Source: Acinetobacter sp. ANC 3813
GTDB taxonomy: Bacteria; Pseudomonadota; Gammaproteobacteria; Pseudomonadales; Moraxellaceae
Assembly (NCBI RefSeq): GCF_002135435.1
Contig: NZ_NEGK01000008.1
Span: forward strand, 158,311-222,310
Length of the DNA stretch: 64,000 bases
Direction of reading: 5' to 3'
Shown here: positions 1-10,141 of the stretch, piece by piece
Numbering within the stretch: position 1 is the stretch's first letter
Layout: every line of letters starts with the position of its first letter
Notes under the pieces: model-generated
Database searches by the model: none
Told to the model about the DNA's origin: nothing
What the model saw: only the letters and a program-made list of their open reading frames with translations
Translations under genes and position numbers: made by a program

Positions 1-1
1 T

Positions 2-46
2 GAAATTATCCGACGCGGCATGGGAGATCTCAGCGCGTTTGAATAA
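2..46 (+). CDS. C-terminal fragment of an unidentified protein
   Basis: Only the last 14 codons and a TAA stop are in the window; the fragment ends in MGDLSAFE. It is followed 41 bases later by a strong intrinsic terminator, so it is very likely the true end of a plus-strand gene that begins before the window. The fragment is too short to assign a family and no function is proposed. Confidence 0.5.
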   Translation, partial: EIIRRGMGDLSAFE

Positions 47-87
47 AGCAGTACTTTGATTGCGATCTAAAGATCCTGTAAATACGG

Positions 88-119
88 CCTTGCTGAACGA
101 TCTTCAGCAAGGTTTTTTT
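88..119 (+). terminator. Rho-independent terminator
   Basis: A 10-bp perfect stem (CCTTGCTGAA paired with TTCAGCAAGG, loop CGATC) is followed by seven T. It closes the plus-strand transcript that enters from the left edge. Confidence 0.9.
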
Positions 120-193
120 AAGCTTTGGCATATGTAAATTAGAGCTGCTTGGCCATACATATTTGCCCGATCCAGTTCTGTACACCATGAACC

Positions 194-781
194 TTAATGG
201 GCAGCAGCCTCATCACTGCCTGAATATGCCGCTGCAGGCGCAGCTTCAACCGCTGAAGAAATGACAGGGGCTGCTGCAGGCGTTATAGTATTTTGCTCTG
301 CGCCCTGCTCAGCATCATGTTTTAAATTTCTTAAAGCCGTAAAACTCGGGCAAGCCGAAAGCTTTTGCTGGTGCGAGGCCAACTCTGCGCCAAATTTATT
401 TTTTAAGGAAATATGAAAGACAACCTGATCTTCTTCCAGCACATTCAGCACCGCAGTACGCTCTTTATCCTCTAGTGCTCGGAAGGACTCTAGCGAATCA
501 CAGCTCATATTATTGACCATGTCCTGGGTATTTTCAGGTAAAACTTTTCCTGAAAATTGTGTATTGCGCATATAAAAACGGACGTTTGGATATTGATCCA
601 AAACAGAAAAATCAATTTTCGCGGCATTCATCAGAGGGCGGTATCGCGCTTCTATTTCGGCAAAACCGCCCGATTTAAGATTGCTGCGCACTTCATCTTC
701 AAGCTTCATCACTTGATACTTGGGATAACCCAAAAACACTCCAAAAGCAATCATCGCGATCAGCACTACAATCACTGGCAT
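194..781 (-). CDS. Membrane-anchored protein of unknown function
   Basis: A 195-residue protein I do not recognise. Residues 2-18 form one hydrophobic segment (PVIVVLIAMIAFGVFLG), most likely an uncleaved signal anchor that leaves the rest in the periplasm. The middle part is a mixed, apparently folded region with two cysteines (in NMSCD and LSACP) that could form a disulfide. The last 30 residues are rich in Ala, Pro, Glu and Ser and look disordered. It stands alone, about 200 bases from the next minus-strand gene. No catalytic motif is visible. Confidence 0.65.
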   Translation of the reverse strand: MPVIVVLIAMIAFGVFLGYPKYQVMKLEDEVRSNLKSGGFAEIEARYRPLMNAAKIDFSVLDQYPNVRFYMRNTQFSGKVLPENTQDMVNNMSCDSLESFRALEDKERTAVLNVLEEDQVVFHISLKNKFGAELASHQQKLSACPSFTALRNLKHDAEQGAEQNTITPAAAPVISSAVEAAPAAAYSGSDEAAAH

Positions 782-989
782 GTACTTATCCTTATTATTA
801 ATTCTTCATGATTTATGCGCTTAATATGGTGATTTATTTAGCATTAAGCAACTGTTTTTTATATTTTAATTCCGCAACAACTGCACACCCACCCAACATA
901 AACACCGATGAGCATCTCAAGCCTATTCAGTCATAGGACAGCCAACCATTGCGCAATACTCTTCTTTAATACAGGCCTAAAAGCGCGGT

Positions 990-1724
990 TCATGCTGACT
1001 GGTACAGTGCTATAAAGTCACCCAAACGAATTTTCTGCTGTCCTGCTGCATCAAAATTTTCAGGATCCAGCCACGCCCGATACGCTTTTAACAGTTCAGG
1101 CCATTCTTCATCCAGCATAGAAAACCAAGCCGTATTGCGGTTCCTGCCTTTGACCACACGGTCTTGACGGAAAATTCCCTCATATTGAAATCCTAAACGT
1201 AAAGCCGCTTGCCGTGATGGCAGATTCAGCTCATCACACTTCCACTCTACACGGCGGTAACCTTGCTCAAAGCAAGTTTTCAGCAGCAAATAAACAGCTT
1301 CTGTAGCCGCAGTGCTTTGCTTCATCACATGCGAGAAATACACATTGCCAATTTCAATCACGCCTTGCTCTGGGCGGATATTCAGCAATGCAATCCAGCC
1401 TGTAACCTGCTGCAGATGTTCAATCACAAAATGCTGAGATTGGCCAAGACCAAACTGCCCTGCTAAACGGTGTTTGAAACTTTGCAGATCACTGCACAGA
1501 TCATAAGGCAGATAAGTCCAGCAGCGGCCGTCCGGTTCCTGACTGCTGCATTGCCACAGCTGATTGAGCCGCTCACTGTTTAAGACCATCTCTGAAAATG
1601 GCATCAGCTGCACGGTTCTCCCGCACAGAGCCATCGGCTGTGTTGACTGCTCTATATTCATCTGTACCGGCAGGCCAATTTTTTGTCCAAACGGGTTTTC
1701 TTGTGTTTTTTGATACGCTCTCAT
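990..1724 (-). CDS. GNAT family N-acetyltransferase (RimJ/RimL-like)
   Basis: A 244-residue GNAT-fold acetyltransferase, expected to move an acetyl group from acetyl-CoA to an amino group; the substrate cannot be told from sequence. The core runs from about residue 80, and the C-terminal part (RQAALRLGFQYEGIFRQDRVVKGRNR) is the typical GNAT end where the acceptor-side strand and the LGF motif sit. The opening MRAYQKTQENPFGQKIGLPV matches the usual start of this subfamily (NPFGQxIGxPV), so I start at 1724 rather than at the ATG 81 bases further upstream. It is divergent from scpA. Confidence 0.8.
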   Translation of the reverse strand: MRAYQKTQENPFGQKIGLPVQMNIEQSTQPMALCGRTVQLMPFSEMVLNSERLNQLWQCSSQEPDGRCWTYLPYDLCSDLQSFKHRLAGQFGLGQSQHFVIEHLQQVTGWIALLNIRPEQGVIEIGNVYFSHVMKQSTAATEAVYLLLKTCFEQGYRRVEWKCDELNLPSRQAALRLGFQYEGIFRQDRVVKGRNRNTAWFSMLDEEWPELLKAYRAWLDPENFDAAGQQKIRLGDFIALYQSA

Positions 1725-2019
1725 CTGCAGCACAGCCACCCTGTGTTTTATATTTATACAAATTCCATTTCTGAAGATAAGCATAAAAGATTGAGAAAAA
1801 TACATTTTTTTAGAATAATTTGAAGCAGATCATTATTCTTTAGCTATTCCAAGTTTTTTTTATGAAATCGCCGCACTTTGATTTATTTCAGTGCGCTTTT
1901 CGATTAAACTACCCGCTCTTTATCTTTGCTATTTCTCATCATCTGCTGACGGCAGCAGATTCTATTTGATCTGAAATCGCTATTCATGCCTTTGAAAATT
2001 CGCGTGGCCTATAACTGCA

Positions 2020-2811
2020 ATGAATCAACCTATCCATGAACCCGTGGAGCAATCTGCACACATCCGTGTATTGGATGAGTGGCAAGATACGATTCCCGAG
2101 GATTTATACATTCCTCCCGCTGCATTTGAAATTCTTTTAGAACATTTCGAAGGCCCGCTCGACTTTTTAATTTACCTGATTCAAAAAAATGGTTTTGATC
2201 TGCTGCAGGTGGACATTGCCCCCATAGCCGCGCAGTACCTGTCTTATATGGATGCGATGAAATCGCTCAATATTGAACTGACAGCAGACTATATGGTGAT
2301 GGCGGCTTTACTGGCCGATTTAAAATCACGCCTGCTGCTGCCTAAGCCTAAATCTGCAACAATAGAAGATGATCCAAAACAAGAACTGATTGACCGTTTA
2401 GAAAATTATTTACGCATTAAGCAAGCTGCTGAGCGTTTAGGTCAAATGACCATTTTAGAACGCGACACCTTTGAAACCAATGTCATGCTGGGGCATGTTT
2501 CATTCAGCAATGATGGCTATGATGCCAGCCTGCTGCGCGATGCGATTCTGTGTGTCTTTAACCGCCCAGAACCTGTAGTCCATCAAATTCTGCAAGAACC
2601 TGTGCTGCTGGAAGAGCGCATTGCCTATATTGAAAGCAAGCTGGAAAGCGGAGAAATTTTAGAGTTTGAAGCATTGCTGAAACCCAGCCAAGGCCGCATG
2701 GGCATGGTTGTGACGTTTATGGCCATTCTAGAGCTGACCCGCCAGCAAAAAGTAAACATCATTGCCACAGGTGTTGAAGCGCCGCTTGCAATTCAAGGAG
2801 CACAGGCATGA
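2020..2811 (+). CDS. scpA: Segregation and condensation protein A (kleisin)
   Basis: ScpA is the kleisin subunit of the Smc-ScpAB condensin that organises and segregates the chromosome. The N-terminal kleisin signature FEGPLDFLIYLIQKN is at about residues 44-58, followed by the helical segment ending in ADLKSRLLLPKP; the C-terminal part carries the winged-helix region that binds the Smc head. Its 263 residues are normal for the family. Its stop overlaps the scpB start by 4 bases, so the two are translationally coupled. The Smc partner is encoded about 15 kb away in this same window. Confidence 0.95.
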   Translation: MNQPIHEPVEQSAHIRVLDEWQDTIPEDLYIPPAAFEILLEHFEGPLDFLIYLIQKNGFDLLQVDIAPIAAQYLSYMDAMKSLNIELTADYMVMAALLADLKSRLLLPKPKSATIEDDPKQELIDRLENYLRIKQAAERLGQMTILERDTFETNVMLGHVSFSNDGYDASLLRDAILCVFNRPEPVVHQILQEPVLLEERIAYIESKLESGEILEFEALLKPSQGRMGMVVTFMAILELTRQQKVNIIATGVEAPLAIQGAQA

Positions 2812-3413
2812 ATCATGATGTAAATTACGAACTTAACTTAGACAATGCCCCGCAGCCAGAAGACACGCATGAAGTGCTGATGCAGCTGGAAGCCATTATC
2901 TTTGCCAGCGATACAGCAGTTTCTGTGGCGCGTTTAAAAGAAGCTTTTGAAAACCGCTACAGCAAACAGAAACTGCGCCAATTTCTGCAGCAGCTGACTT
3001 TGCTGCAGCATGGCAGATCGATTGAATTGATTGAAACTGCGCAAGGTTACAGATTTCAAGTTCGCGCAAAATATCGTAATATTATTGTACAGACATGGCC
3101 TGAACGACCATTTCGTTTATCGCCATCTCTGCTCGAGACACTCGCTGTGATTGCTTACCATCAACCAGTGACACGGGCAGACATTGAGCAAATTCGCGGA
3201 GTCACCAACAACAGCCAGATTTTACGAACGCTGTTTGACTGGAACTGGATCAAAGAGTCTGGTTTTCGGGAACTCCCAGGAAGACCTGCGTTGTTAGTTA
3301 CAACGCCACACTTTTTAAATGCTTTTGGCCTCCATTCTTTAGGTCAATTGCCTCCCCTGCAGGATGCCAAGGAAGCTTTTATGGCCCTCGACGCAAATGC
3401 GCCGAAGTCGTAA
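2808..3413 (+). CDS. scpB: Segregation and condensation protein B
   Basis: ScpB (201 residues) binds the middle of ScpA and completes the Smc-ScpAB complex. It consists of two winged-helix domains. Diagnostic stretches are the N-terminal LEAIIFASD and the central LSPSLLETLAVIAYHQPVTR with IEQIRGV, both strongly conserved in the family. It overlaps scpA by 4 bases and is followed 41 bases later by rluB, an order (scpA-scpB-rluB) shared by many gammaproteobacteria. Confidence 0.95.
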   Translation: MNHDVNYELNLDNAPQPEDTHEVLMQLEAIIFASDTAVSVARLKEAFENRYSKQKLRQFLQQLTLLQHGRSIELIETAQGYRFQVRAKYRNIIVQTWPERPFRLSPSLLETLAVIAYHQPVTRADIEQIRGVTNNSQILRTLFDWNWIKESGFRELPGRPALLVTTPHFLNAFGLHSLGQLPPLQDAKEAFMALDANAPKS

Positions 3414-3454
3414 ATAGGTGAACTGTTGATGATAATTTCTAAGGTTATGCTGTC

Positions 3455-4594
3455 ATGAGTGAAAAATTGCAAAAGGTGCTTGCACGTGTTGGTTTGGGTT
3501 CTCGCCGTTATATGGAAGAAGTCATTGCCGCAGGACGTGTGAGCGTAAATGGGCAAGTTGCCCAAGTTGGGGAACGCATTGAACCGGGTGATGAGCTTCG
3601 CATCGACGGCCGTAAAGTGCAATTCCAGATCGAAGACGAAATCCGCCGCCGCGTGCTGATTTACTACAAGCCTGAAGGTGAAATCTGTTCACGCAGCGAC
3701 CCTGAAAACCGCCCGACTGTATTTGAGCAATTGCCTCAAATTGCTGGCGACCGCTGGGTGATGGTAGGCCGTCTGGATATCAACTCAACAGGCTTATTGC
3801 TGTTCACAAATGATGGTGAACTGGCAAACCGCTTAATGCACCCGTCAAATGAAATTGAACGTGAATATGCTGTACGTGTTATGGGGGAAGTAACACCGCA
3901 GCTGAAAAACAACATGCTCAAAGGCGTAACGCTGGATGACGGCCCTGCGAAATTTGAATCATTCACTGAAATTGGCGGTGAAGGTATTAACCGTTGGTTC
4001 CAAGTGGTGGTGAAAGAAGGTCGAAACCGTGAAGTACGCCGTATCTTTGAATCACAAGGCTTAAAAGTCAGCCGCCTGCTGCGTACCCGCTACGGTACTG
4101 TGATTTTGCCGCGTGAACTGCGTACTGGCCGCTGGATGGAATTGGACAAGCAAGATATCGACAACTTAACAAAATCTGTTGAGTTGAAGCCGCGTCAAGG
4201 CACTGGCTTATTTGGCATGGCGAAACGCCGCAATGAACGCATGCAGGATAAACCGATGGCTGCGCGCCGCGGCGGTTTCCTGCGTCAGCAGCGCCGTGAC
4301 AATGAAGAAGAAACACAGCAAAAACCGGTGTATGGCCGTGAACGTGAACGCCGTGACGACATGAACCAGTTTGGTCAACGCCGTGACGATAAGGCTCAGC
4401 CTAGTCAGCAGAGTGAACGCCGCAGCAGCGGCAACCAAGGCAGTTATGGACAGCGCGACCGTCAAGAAGCTCCTGCAAACCGTGAACGCCGCGATGACAA
4501 TTTTGGCAACCGCGATTTTGGCAACCGTGAACGCCGTGATGAAAATGCGCCGCGCAAGCCATACGGCACAAAAAAAATCTTTAAAAAGTTTTAA
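3455..4594 (+). CDS. rluB: 23S rRNA pseudouridine(2605) synthase RluB with long basic tail
   Basis: RluB isomerises U2605 of 23S rRNA to pseudouridine. The N-terminus (about residues 3-60, EKLQKVLARVGLGSRR) is an S4 RNA-binding domain. The catalytic domain contains GRLDINSTGLLLFTNDG (about 108-124), with the nucleophilic Asp in GRLD. The domain ends near residue 250, and the last 125 residues are a low-complexity tail rich in Arg, Asp, Gln, Asn and Gly with repeated NRERRDD-type units, probably an unstructured RNA-contacting extension. It follows scpB by 41 bases and ends in a terminator. Confidence 0.93.
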   Translation: MSEKLQKVLARVGLGSRRYMEEVIAAGRVSVNGQVAQVGERIEPGDELRIDGRKVQFQIEDEIRRRVLIYYKPEGEICSRSDPENRPTVFEQLPQIAGDRWVMVGRLDINSTGLLLFTNDGELANRLMHPSNEIEREYAVRVMGEVTPQLKNNMLKGVTLDDGPAKFESFTEIGGEGINRWFQVVVKEGRNREVRRIFESQGLKVSRLLRTRYGTVILPRELRTGRWMELDKQDIDNLTKSVELKPRQGTGLFGMAKRRNERMQDKPMAARRGGFLRQQRRDNEEETQQKPVYGRERERRDDMNQFGQRRDDKAQPSQQSERRSSGNQGSYGQRDRQEAPANRERRDDNFGNRDFGNRERRDENAPRKPYGTKKIFKKF

Positions 4595-4606
4595 TTCAAA
4601 ACTGAA

Positions 4607-4634
4607 AAAAACCGCTCAATGAGCGGTTTTTTTA
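4607..4634. terminator. Bidirectional intrinsic terminator between rluB and bioD
   Basis: The stem ACCGCTC/GAGCGGT has an AAT loop and is flanked by A6 on the left and T7 on the right, so it can stop both rluB (plus) and the biotin operon (minus). Confidence 0.88.
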
Positions 4635-4666
4635 TGACAAACAAACTGCCAGCTTGCAAATTCAGC

Positions 4667-5308
4667 TTAAAGTGCAGGAATATCAATCCACTGTGCATGT
4701 GGAAAATGCTGCGCCAAATAGCCTTTCAAAAAATCAGCCGTATCTTGTGAAATGATTTTATCCTGTGATTCATCATTGAGATTATAAGCCAGCGCATACA
4801 GCTCAATATTTCTGCTTTTGAGCGCCTCTAAGCTGAGAATGGTATGGTTGATACTGCCTAAACGTCCTGAAGTCACCAAAATGACTGGCAGCTGATGCTG
4901 CGCCACATAATCAATCGTCAGCAACTGTTCAGTTAAGGGCACCATCAGGCCGCCCGCACCTTCCAGCAGCACCGCATCATAAATTTCGGCTAACTGCCTT
5001 GTCGCATCTTCAATTTTATGAAAATCAATTTCACGCCCATCAATTTTAGCTGCCAAATGCGGAGAGGCTGGATAGCTGAATATCTCAGGCATGGTCAATT
5101 TGCTGTCATCTTCAGGAAACCAGCCCATCTGCATAATTTCACGGTGCTGCTCAATATCTTCAGACACATCTGCATTGCCCGTTTGAATCAATTTCTGGGT
5201 AATGGTTTTAACGCCCCGCGCATTCCACAGTTTCGCCAAATATCCCGTAGTAAAAGTTTTGCCAATGCCGGTATCAATGCCGCTGATAAAATAAACTGGC
5301 GCTGTCAT
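4667..5308 (-). CDS. bioD: Dethiobiotin synthase
   Basis: BioD closes the ureido ring of dethiobiotin from 7,8-diaminopelargonate, CO2 and ATP. The modified P-loop [12 protein letters not shown] is at residues 10-21, and the family motif EGAGGLMVP (substrate loop) is in the middle. The length of 213 residues is normal. It is the last gene of the biotin operon; its ATG overlaps the end of bioC by 4 bases. Confidence 0.95.
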   Translation of the reverse strand: MTAPVYFISGIDTGIGKTFTTGYLAKLWNARGVKTITQKLIQTGNADVSEDIEQHREIMQMGWFPEDDSKLTMPEIFSYPASPHLAAKIDGREIDFHKIEDATRQLAEIYDAVLLEGAGGLMVPLTEQLLTIDYVAQHQLPVILVTSGRLGSINHTILSLEALKSRNIELYALAYNLNDESQDKIISQDTADFLKGYLAQHFPHAQWIDIPAL

Positions 5309-6099
5309 AAGCGTCTCCGTGCAATGCAGTAAATTGGATGATAGCTCAATGCATACTGCGGCAATCCCGCATCATCGAGCTGTGAAAATTGCTGATAATC
5401 TTGATAAAACTGTGTTAAAGATTGCTTGGTCCAGCGGTGGCGGGATGAGGTCGCTGTGACCCCTGTCGCTTTTAGATGCTGCAGTACGGCTTTGGGATGA
5501 TCAAAGCGCAATGTTTCTAAACTTTCCGAAAGATGCAAAACCTCAAAACCTGCTTCACTCAGTAAAGCCTGTATTTCGGGCAAGGTCTGATAGTGCAGAC
5601 CTTGCCCTGTAAGCGCTTTGATTTCCTGTAAATTCTGCGGACCAAACGTCGAAAAGCATAAATAAGCTTGCGGATTTAAGACCTGATGAATCCGCTGAAG
5701 CAATGCATTTAAATCATTGATCCATTGCAGCGCAGAACTGGACAGCGCCAAATCTAAATGCTGCGGCAAAGGCTGCGCTTCAATATCGCCAATCAGCCAA
5801 TTCATCTGTGTTTCAGGATATTCCGAAGCGGATATATGCTGCTGAACTTCTGAATAAAGATCATTAAGAAACAGCTGATTAATCTGAAAATTCAACAGCA
5901 ATTCTCGGGTTAATCCGCCTGAACCGCAGCCCACTTCCAGCGCTTTTCCCAGCTGCTTTGCAGGCAAATGCTGCTGCATCAGCTGCATCAAGTGCTGATA
6001 AATCTGTTTTTGAACAAGTGCATGTGCATCGTAGCTTTGATGCGCTTTGGCAAAGCGCTGTGCGACCTGAGATTTTTGAATCATCATCAGTTCACTCAA
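5305..6099 (-). CDS. bioC: Malonyl-[acyl-carrier protein] O-methyltransferase
   Basis: BioC methylates the free carboxyl of malonyl-ACP with S-adenosylmethionine, which starts pimelate synthesis by disguising the chain as a fatty-acid intermediate. The SAM-binding motif I is VGCGSGG at residues 56-62; [15 protein letters not shown] is the typical BioC post-motif region. The length of 264 residues is normal. It overlaps both neighbours (bioF and bioD) by 4 bases, indicating coupled translation. Its functional partner BioH, which later removes the methyl group, is encoded upstream in the same cluster. Confidence 0.93.
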   Translation of the reverse strand: MSELMMIQKSQVAQRFAKAHQSYDAHALVQKQIYQHLMQLMQQHLPAKQLGKALEVGCGSGGLTRELLLNFQINQLFLNDLYSEVQQHISASEYPETQMNWLIGDIEAQPLPQHLDLALSSSALQWINDLNALLQRIHQVLNPQAYLCFSTFGPQNLQEIKALTGQGLHYQTLPEIQALLSEAGFEVLHLSESLETLRFDHPKAVLQHLKATGVTATSSRHRWTKQSLTQFYQDYQQFSQLDDAGLPQYALSYHPIYCIARRRL

Positions 6100-7259
6100 A
6101 GCAGCGCCGCAAGCTGATCAATTTCAGTTTGACTGATCGAAGACATTAACGATATGCGCAAACGCGAGCTGTGCTGCGGCACGGTCGGCGGCCGCACAGG
6201 CATAATATAAAATCCTGCAGCCTGCAGCATTTTTGCCTTTTCCACGGTTTTATTTGACTCGCCAATAATGACAGGAACAATATGTGATGTGGATGGACAG
6301 TCAAAACCTTTACATTTCACCGCTTGCTGCAAGGACTGGCTGATCTGCAGCAGATGCTGACGCTGTACATTTAAATTTAAAACTTTCTGAAAAATAAAAT
6401 TAGTCCACGCCATGCAGATTGGCGGCTGGGCGGTGCTGAAAATCAGCGGGCGCATGCTGTTGATCAAATATTCACGAATGACAGGATGGCAAATCAAATA
6501 ACCACCGACTGAAGCCATCGCTTTGCCAAAAGTGCCTGCCAGCAAATCAATCTCATCAATCACCGCATACTGCTCTGCACAGCCTAAACCCTGCGCGCCG
6601 CGCACGCCGATCGCATGCGCTTCATCTACATACAGCATCACTTTGGAAAATTGCTTTTTAATCTGCACCAAAGCGGCTAAATCTGTTTCATCACCATCCA
6701 TACTGAAAATGGATTCAGTCACCACAATAATGCGCTCAATTTCAGCATCCTCATGATATTTCTGCAGCAGCTGAGTGAGATGATTTAAATCATTATGGCG
6801 GTAGCGCACATATTTGGCGGCAGACAATCGAATGCCGTCAATCATGCTGGCATGCACCAGCTTATCCGCCAATATGAGGGTTTTACTGTCCGCCAATGCA
6901 GGCAAAATACCGATATTCATATGGTAGCCGCTGTTAAACAGCAAAGCGTCGCGGCCATGAAAGGCTTGGCTTAAGCTGGCTTCGAGCTGTTCATATTCTG
7001 GAAAATTACCAGTCAGCAACCGCGAGGAAGACGAACTCATCCAGCGCTGGCCATTTGGTGTTTCATCAAAAAATTGTTCACGCAGCTGCAGATCCGATGC
7101 CAAACCCAAATAGTCATTAGACGCCAAATTCAGCATTTGATGATCATTCATTGTGATCATCTTGCCCTGCTGCAGATGAGCCGTAAATTGACGCCGATTG
7201 CCTTGCGCTTTCAAACTGTCCAGCTGCTGTGCATAATGATCGAGCAATGTCATATTCAT
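6096..7259 (-). CDS. bioF: 8-amino-7-oxononanoate synthase
   Basis: BioF condenses pimeloyl-ACP with L-alanine (PLP dependent, releasing CO2) to give 8-amino-7-oxononanoate. The PLP-binding Lys is K246 in [13 protein letters not shown], and VDEAHAIG (about 211-218) is the conserved cofactor-contacting motif. Its 387 residues match the family. It overlaps bioA upstream and bioC downstream by 4 bases each. Confidence 0.95.
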   Translation of the reverse strand: MNMTLLDHYAQQLDSLKAQGNRRQFTAHLQQGKMITMNDHQMLNLASNDYLGLASDLQLREQFFDETPNGQRWMSSSSSRLLTGNFPEYEQLEASLSQAFHGRDALLFNSGYHMNIGILPALADSKTLILADKLVHASMIDGIRLSAAKYVRYRHNDLNHLTQLLQKYHEDAEIERIIVVTESIFSMDGDETDLAALVQIKKQFSKVMLYVDEAHAIGVRGAQGLGCAEQYAVIDEIDLLAGTFGKAMASVGGYLICHPVIREYLINSMRPLIFSTAQPPICMAWTNFIFQKVLNLNVQRQHLLQISQSLQQAVKCKGFDCPSTSHIVPVIIGESNKTVEKAKMLQAAGFYIMPVRPPTVPQHSSRLRISLMSSISQTEIDQLAALL

Positions 7260-8548
7260 CCAGCTTGCTCCATATTTTTGACTACGTCAGCCAGCTGTTC
7301 TAACAGCGTTTTGAGTTCTTGTTCCGAAATTATATACGGCGGCATCACATAGACCAGCTTGCCAAATGGGCGCACCCAAATGCCGCGGCGGACAAATTCC
7401 TGCTGCAGGCTTTTTATATCCACATCATGCTTCAGCTCCACCACACCAATAGCACCGAGCACCCGCACATTCTGCACATGTTCCAAATCACTTAAAGGAA
7501 ATAGCCCCTGCTGCAGCTGTCTTTCAATACGCGAGATGTTGGCCTGCCAATCTTGTGACAGCAACAGCTGTGTGCTTTTTAATGCCACGGCGCAAGCCAA
7601 AGGATTGGCCATAAAGGTCGGGCCATGCATAAACACTCCCGCCTCACCTTGGCTGATGGTTTCTGCAACCTGTGTACTGGTCAGTGCGGCAGACAAGGTC
7701 ATATAGCCGCCCGTAAGACCTTTGCCGATGCACATAATGTCAGGCTCCACTCCTGCCCATTCCCAAGCAAACAGCTTGCCAGTACGGCCAAAACCCGTCG
7801 CAATTTCGTCAAAAATCAGCAGGATTTGATATTTTTCACAGAGCAATTTGGCTTGACGCAAATATTCAGGATGATAAAAACGCATGCCGCCAGCGCCTTG
7901 TACAATCGGCTCGATAATCAGTCCAGCAATGCTGGCATAATGCTGCGCCAAAGTTTGCTCAAGATCTTTGATATCTTCAGGATTCCACGCTTCATCAAAA
8001 GCAGTTTGCGGCGCGGGTACAAATATGCGGTTAGGCAGGCTGGAACCAAAAATCTGATGCATGCCTGTAACAGGATCGCAGACCGACATCGCATTCCAAG
8101 TATCCCCGTGGTAACCCGAGCGCGGTGTGACAAAATTGCTTTTTTCTTTTTTACCCAGAGATGCCCAATACTGCACTGCCATCTTCAATGCCACTTCTAC
8201 GGCCACTGAGCCCGAATCTGCATAGAAAATCTTGGTTAAATTGGGCGGGGTGATCTCAAGCAATACTTTTGCCAGCTGAATAGCGGGATCATGTGTCAGG
8301 CCGCCAAACATAATGTGCGACATATTTTGCAGCTGATCAATTGCCGCTTGATTCAGCTCAGGGTGGTTATAGCCATGAATGGCGCACCACCACGAGGACA
8401 TGCCGTCGATCAGCTGCCGCCCATCTTCCAGCTCAATCGTTGCGCCATAAGCTTTTTTGACTTTAAACGCAGGCAGCGGCTGCGTCATAGACGTATAGGG
8501 ATGCCAAATATGCTGCTGGTCAAACTGCAGATCAGTTAATTCGGTCAT
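7256..8548 (-). CDS. bioA: Adenosylmethionine-8-amino-7-oxononanoate aminotransferase
   Basis: BioA transfers the amino group of S-adenosylmethionine to 8-amino-7-oxononanoate, making 7,8-diaminopelargonate. It is a class III PLP aminotransferase of 430 residues; the Schiff-base Lys is K276 in IGKGLTGG, and the N-terminal HIWHPYTSM and [13 protein letters not shown] are BioA-specific. The ATG at 8548 has a good ribosome site (GGAGTG, spacer 4). It is the second gene of the cluster, 85 bases after bioH. Confidence 0.96.
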   Translation of the reverse strand: MTELTDLQFDQQHIWHPYTSMTQPLPAFKVKKAYGATIELEDGRQLIDGMSSWWCAIHGYNHPELNQAAIDQLQNMSHIMFGGLTHDPAIQLAKVLLEITPPNLTKIFYADSGSVAVEVALKMAVQYWASLGKKEKSNFVTPRSGYHGDTWNAMSVCDPVTGMHQIFGSSLPNRIFVPAPQTAFDEAWNPEDIKDLEQTLAQHYASIAGLIIEPIVQGAGGMRFYHPEYLRQAKLLCEKYQILLIFDEIATGFGRTGKLFAWEWAGVEPDIMCIGKGLTGGYMTLSAALTSTQVAETISQGEAGVFMHGPTFMANPLACAVALKSTQLLLSQDWQANISRIERQLQQGLFPLSDLEHVQNVRVLGAIGVVELKHDVDIKSLQQEFVRRGIWVRPFGKLVYVMPPYIISEQELKTLLEQLADVVKNMEQAG

Positions 8549-8633
8549 CTTTCACTCCATGAAAAGGCGTTTGCATCAATTGGGCACGATGTTAAACCTG
8601 CAGGAATGAAAAATAAATTGCGAGATAGGTCAC

Positions 8634-9365
8634 TTATCCGAATGTTTGTTTAATTTTCTTTAAATATTGGCAGATTTTGCAACTTATGCTTTCAGACTCA
8701 AATAATGGCATGCCGTGAGAGCCGCTTATTAATTCAGTCTCTAAAAACTCCACAGCGAAATTTCGAAGATTATGCTCAACTTTGTAACTAACTAAATAAT
8801 CCTGTTTCGCAAATAGATGATACTGATGACCTTTATATTTTTTTAAGATACTGACATTATTTAGCTGTTCAAGGCAATTCAGCCCTGCACGCAACACATC
8901 TAAATTCTGCGCTTGAATTAAACTTTGCAGCGTTAAGAAATCCTGTTTGGTGTTTGCAGTCCCCTGACAGACCATAAAGCCGAATTTTTTTAAAGTTGCA
9001 ATCGCATCGGTTTCAAAGAACCGTTTAAAATTTTGAAAAGTCTGCACATCCATAGCCGTTTCCCACTGATCATTGGCCACGAAACAGGGATTAGACGCCA
9101 AAGTAATTAAAATCTTTTGCTCATCATATTGCTTAGAAATCTGATCTGCCAATAATGTCGCCAGCTGGCCGCCCAGTGACCAGCCGCAAATCACATCAAA
9201 TGCCCGCGCTTTTTCTACCTGCTGCTGCAAGACCTCTGGATCTAAAGCATTAAAAATATTGATCAGCTCAACATGATGACCCTGCTGTGTCAAAGCGTCC
9301 TGTAAAGGCTGCAGCAATTTGGTGCCGCCGCCCCAGCCAGTAATAAGTAAAATATGCTGGTTCAA
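8634..9365 (-). CDS. bioH: Pimeloyl-ACP methyl ester carboxylesterase (BioH-like)
   Basis: BioH hydrolyses pimeloyl-ACP methyl ester, ending pimelate synthesis so that BioF can act. This 243-residue alpha/beta hydrolase has a complete triad: S63 in GWSLGG, D189 (AKQDYLV) and H217 (SGSHGMP). The segment ASNPCF...DQW around residues 90-101 parallels the E. coli BioH stretch ASSPCF...DEW, and the spacing of the following helices agrees, so the assignment goes beyond the general fold. It lies at the 5' end of the bio cluster on the same strand, which supports the role. Other carboxylesterases of the fold cannot be fully excluded. Confidence 0.83.
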   Translation of the reverse strand: MNQHILLITGWGGGTKLLQPLQDALTQQGHHVELINIFNALDPEVLQQQVEKARAFDVICGWSLGGQLATLLADQISKQYDEQKILITLASNPCFVANDQWETAMDVQTFQNFKRFFETDAIATLKKFGFMVCQGTANTKQDFLTLQSLIQAQNLDVLRAGLNCLEQLNNVSILKKYKGHQYHLFAKQDYLVSYKVEHNLRNFAVEFLETELISGSHGMPLFESESISCKICQYLKKIKQTFG

Positions 9366-9536
9366 TGCTCACTCGAAAATCATGAATTATTTAAAATAGT
9401 ATAGAACGCCGCATTCAGTTAAGCAGTGACATTTCTCATTACAGTTTGAATTCGTTTCGAATGCCGATGTGAAACAATTGCAAACACTCTCTGCGCTGTA
9501 CGAACTCAAAATCTGCTACGATCTTTTTAGACTTCC

Positions 9537-10118
9537 ATGAAAATATATGCCATGAAAATAACAGCCCTTATGCAAATCAGTTTGCTTAGCCTGACTGCAT
9601 CCAGCGCTTTTACTGTTCCCGCCTATGCAGAAAACGCTATATTTTCAGCAGCTGAGCAAAAGCAATGGGTTGGCAAGCCTGCACCCGCGTTTAAACTGCA
9701 GGATCAAAACAGTAAATGGCATGAATTGAAACAGTACCGCGGCAAATGGCTGGTGCTGTATTTTTACCCCAAAGATGACTCTCCTGGCTGCACCAAAGAA
9801 GCCAATCAATTCAAAGCGCTGTATCCGCAATTTTTAAAGAACAATAGCGCTGTGCTGGGTGTCAGCTTGGATGATGTGGCCTCACATCAAAAATTCTCTG
9901 CCAAACTGGGCCTGCCTTTCCCTATTCTGGCAGACAGCAAACATCAGCTGGCCAGTCAACTCGGCATTGTGCGCAACCTAGGCATCACTAAAATGGCCAA
10001 ACGCGAAACTTTTCTGATTGATCCTCAAGGCTCAATCGTCTACCACTACAGCAGTGTCGATACGCAAACCCATGCCGCGCAAGTCTTGGCGGATATTCAA
10101 AAACTGAATAAAAAATAA
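9537..10118 (+). CDS. Exported one-Cys peroxiredoxin of the Bcp/PrxQ family
   Basis: A thiol peroxidase that reduces hydrogen or organic peroxides. Residues 1-31 form a Sec signal peptide with a likely cut after PAYA, so it should act in the periplasm. The AhpC/TSA thioredoxin fold contains the peroxidatic Cys85 in DDSPGCTKEAN. The resolving Cys that Bcp normally has five residues later is Asn here, and Cys85 is the only Cys in the protein, so recycling must use an outside thiol. A second ATG lies at 9552; neither start has a clear ribosome site. It ends in a bidirectional terminator facing bfr. Confidence 0.88.
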   Translation: MKIYAMKITALMQISLLSLTASSAFTVPAYAENAIFSAAEQKQWVGKPAPAFKLQDQNSKWHELKQYRGKWLVLYFYPKDDSPGCTKEANQFKALYPQFLKNNSAVLGVSLDDVASHQKFSAKLGLPFPILADSKHQLASQLGIVRNLGITKMAKRETFLIDPQGSIVYHYSSVDTQTHAAQVLADIQKLNKK

Positions 10119-10141
10119 AAAAGCATCAACAAATAGATGAT

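Noticed and set aside
4371..4622. Open frame overlapping the rluB tail in another frame
   Set aside because: It is a by-product of the repetitive Arg/Asp-rich tail and extends through the rluB stop into the terminator.
8549..8633. Possible BirA operator before bioA (TGTTAAACC resembles the TTGTAAACC half-site)
   Set aside because: The matching inverted half is missing at the right spacing, and the BirA in this window has no DNA-binding domain.
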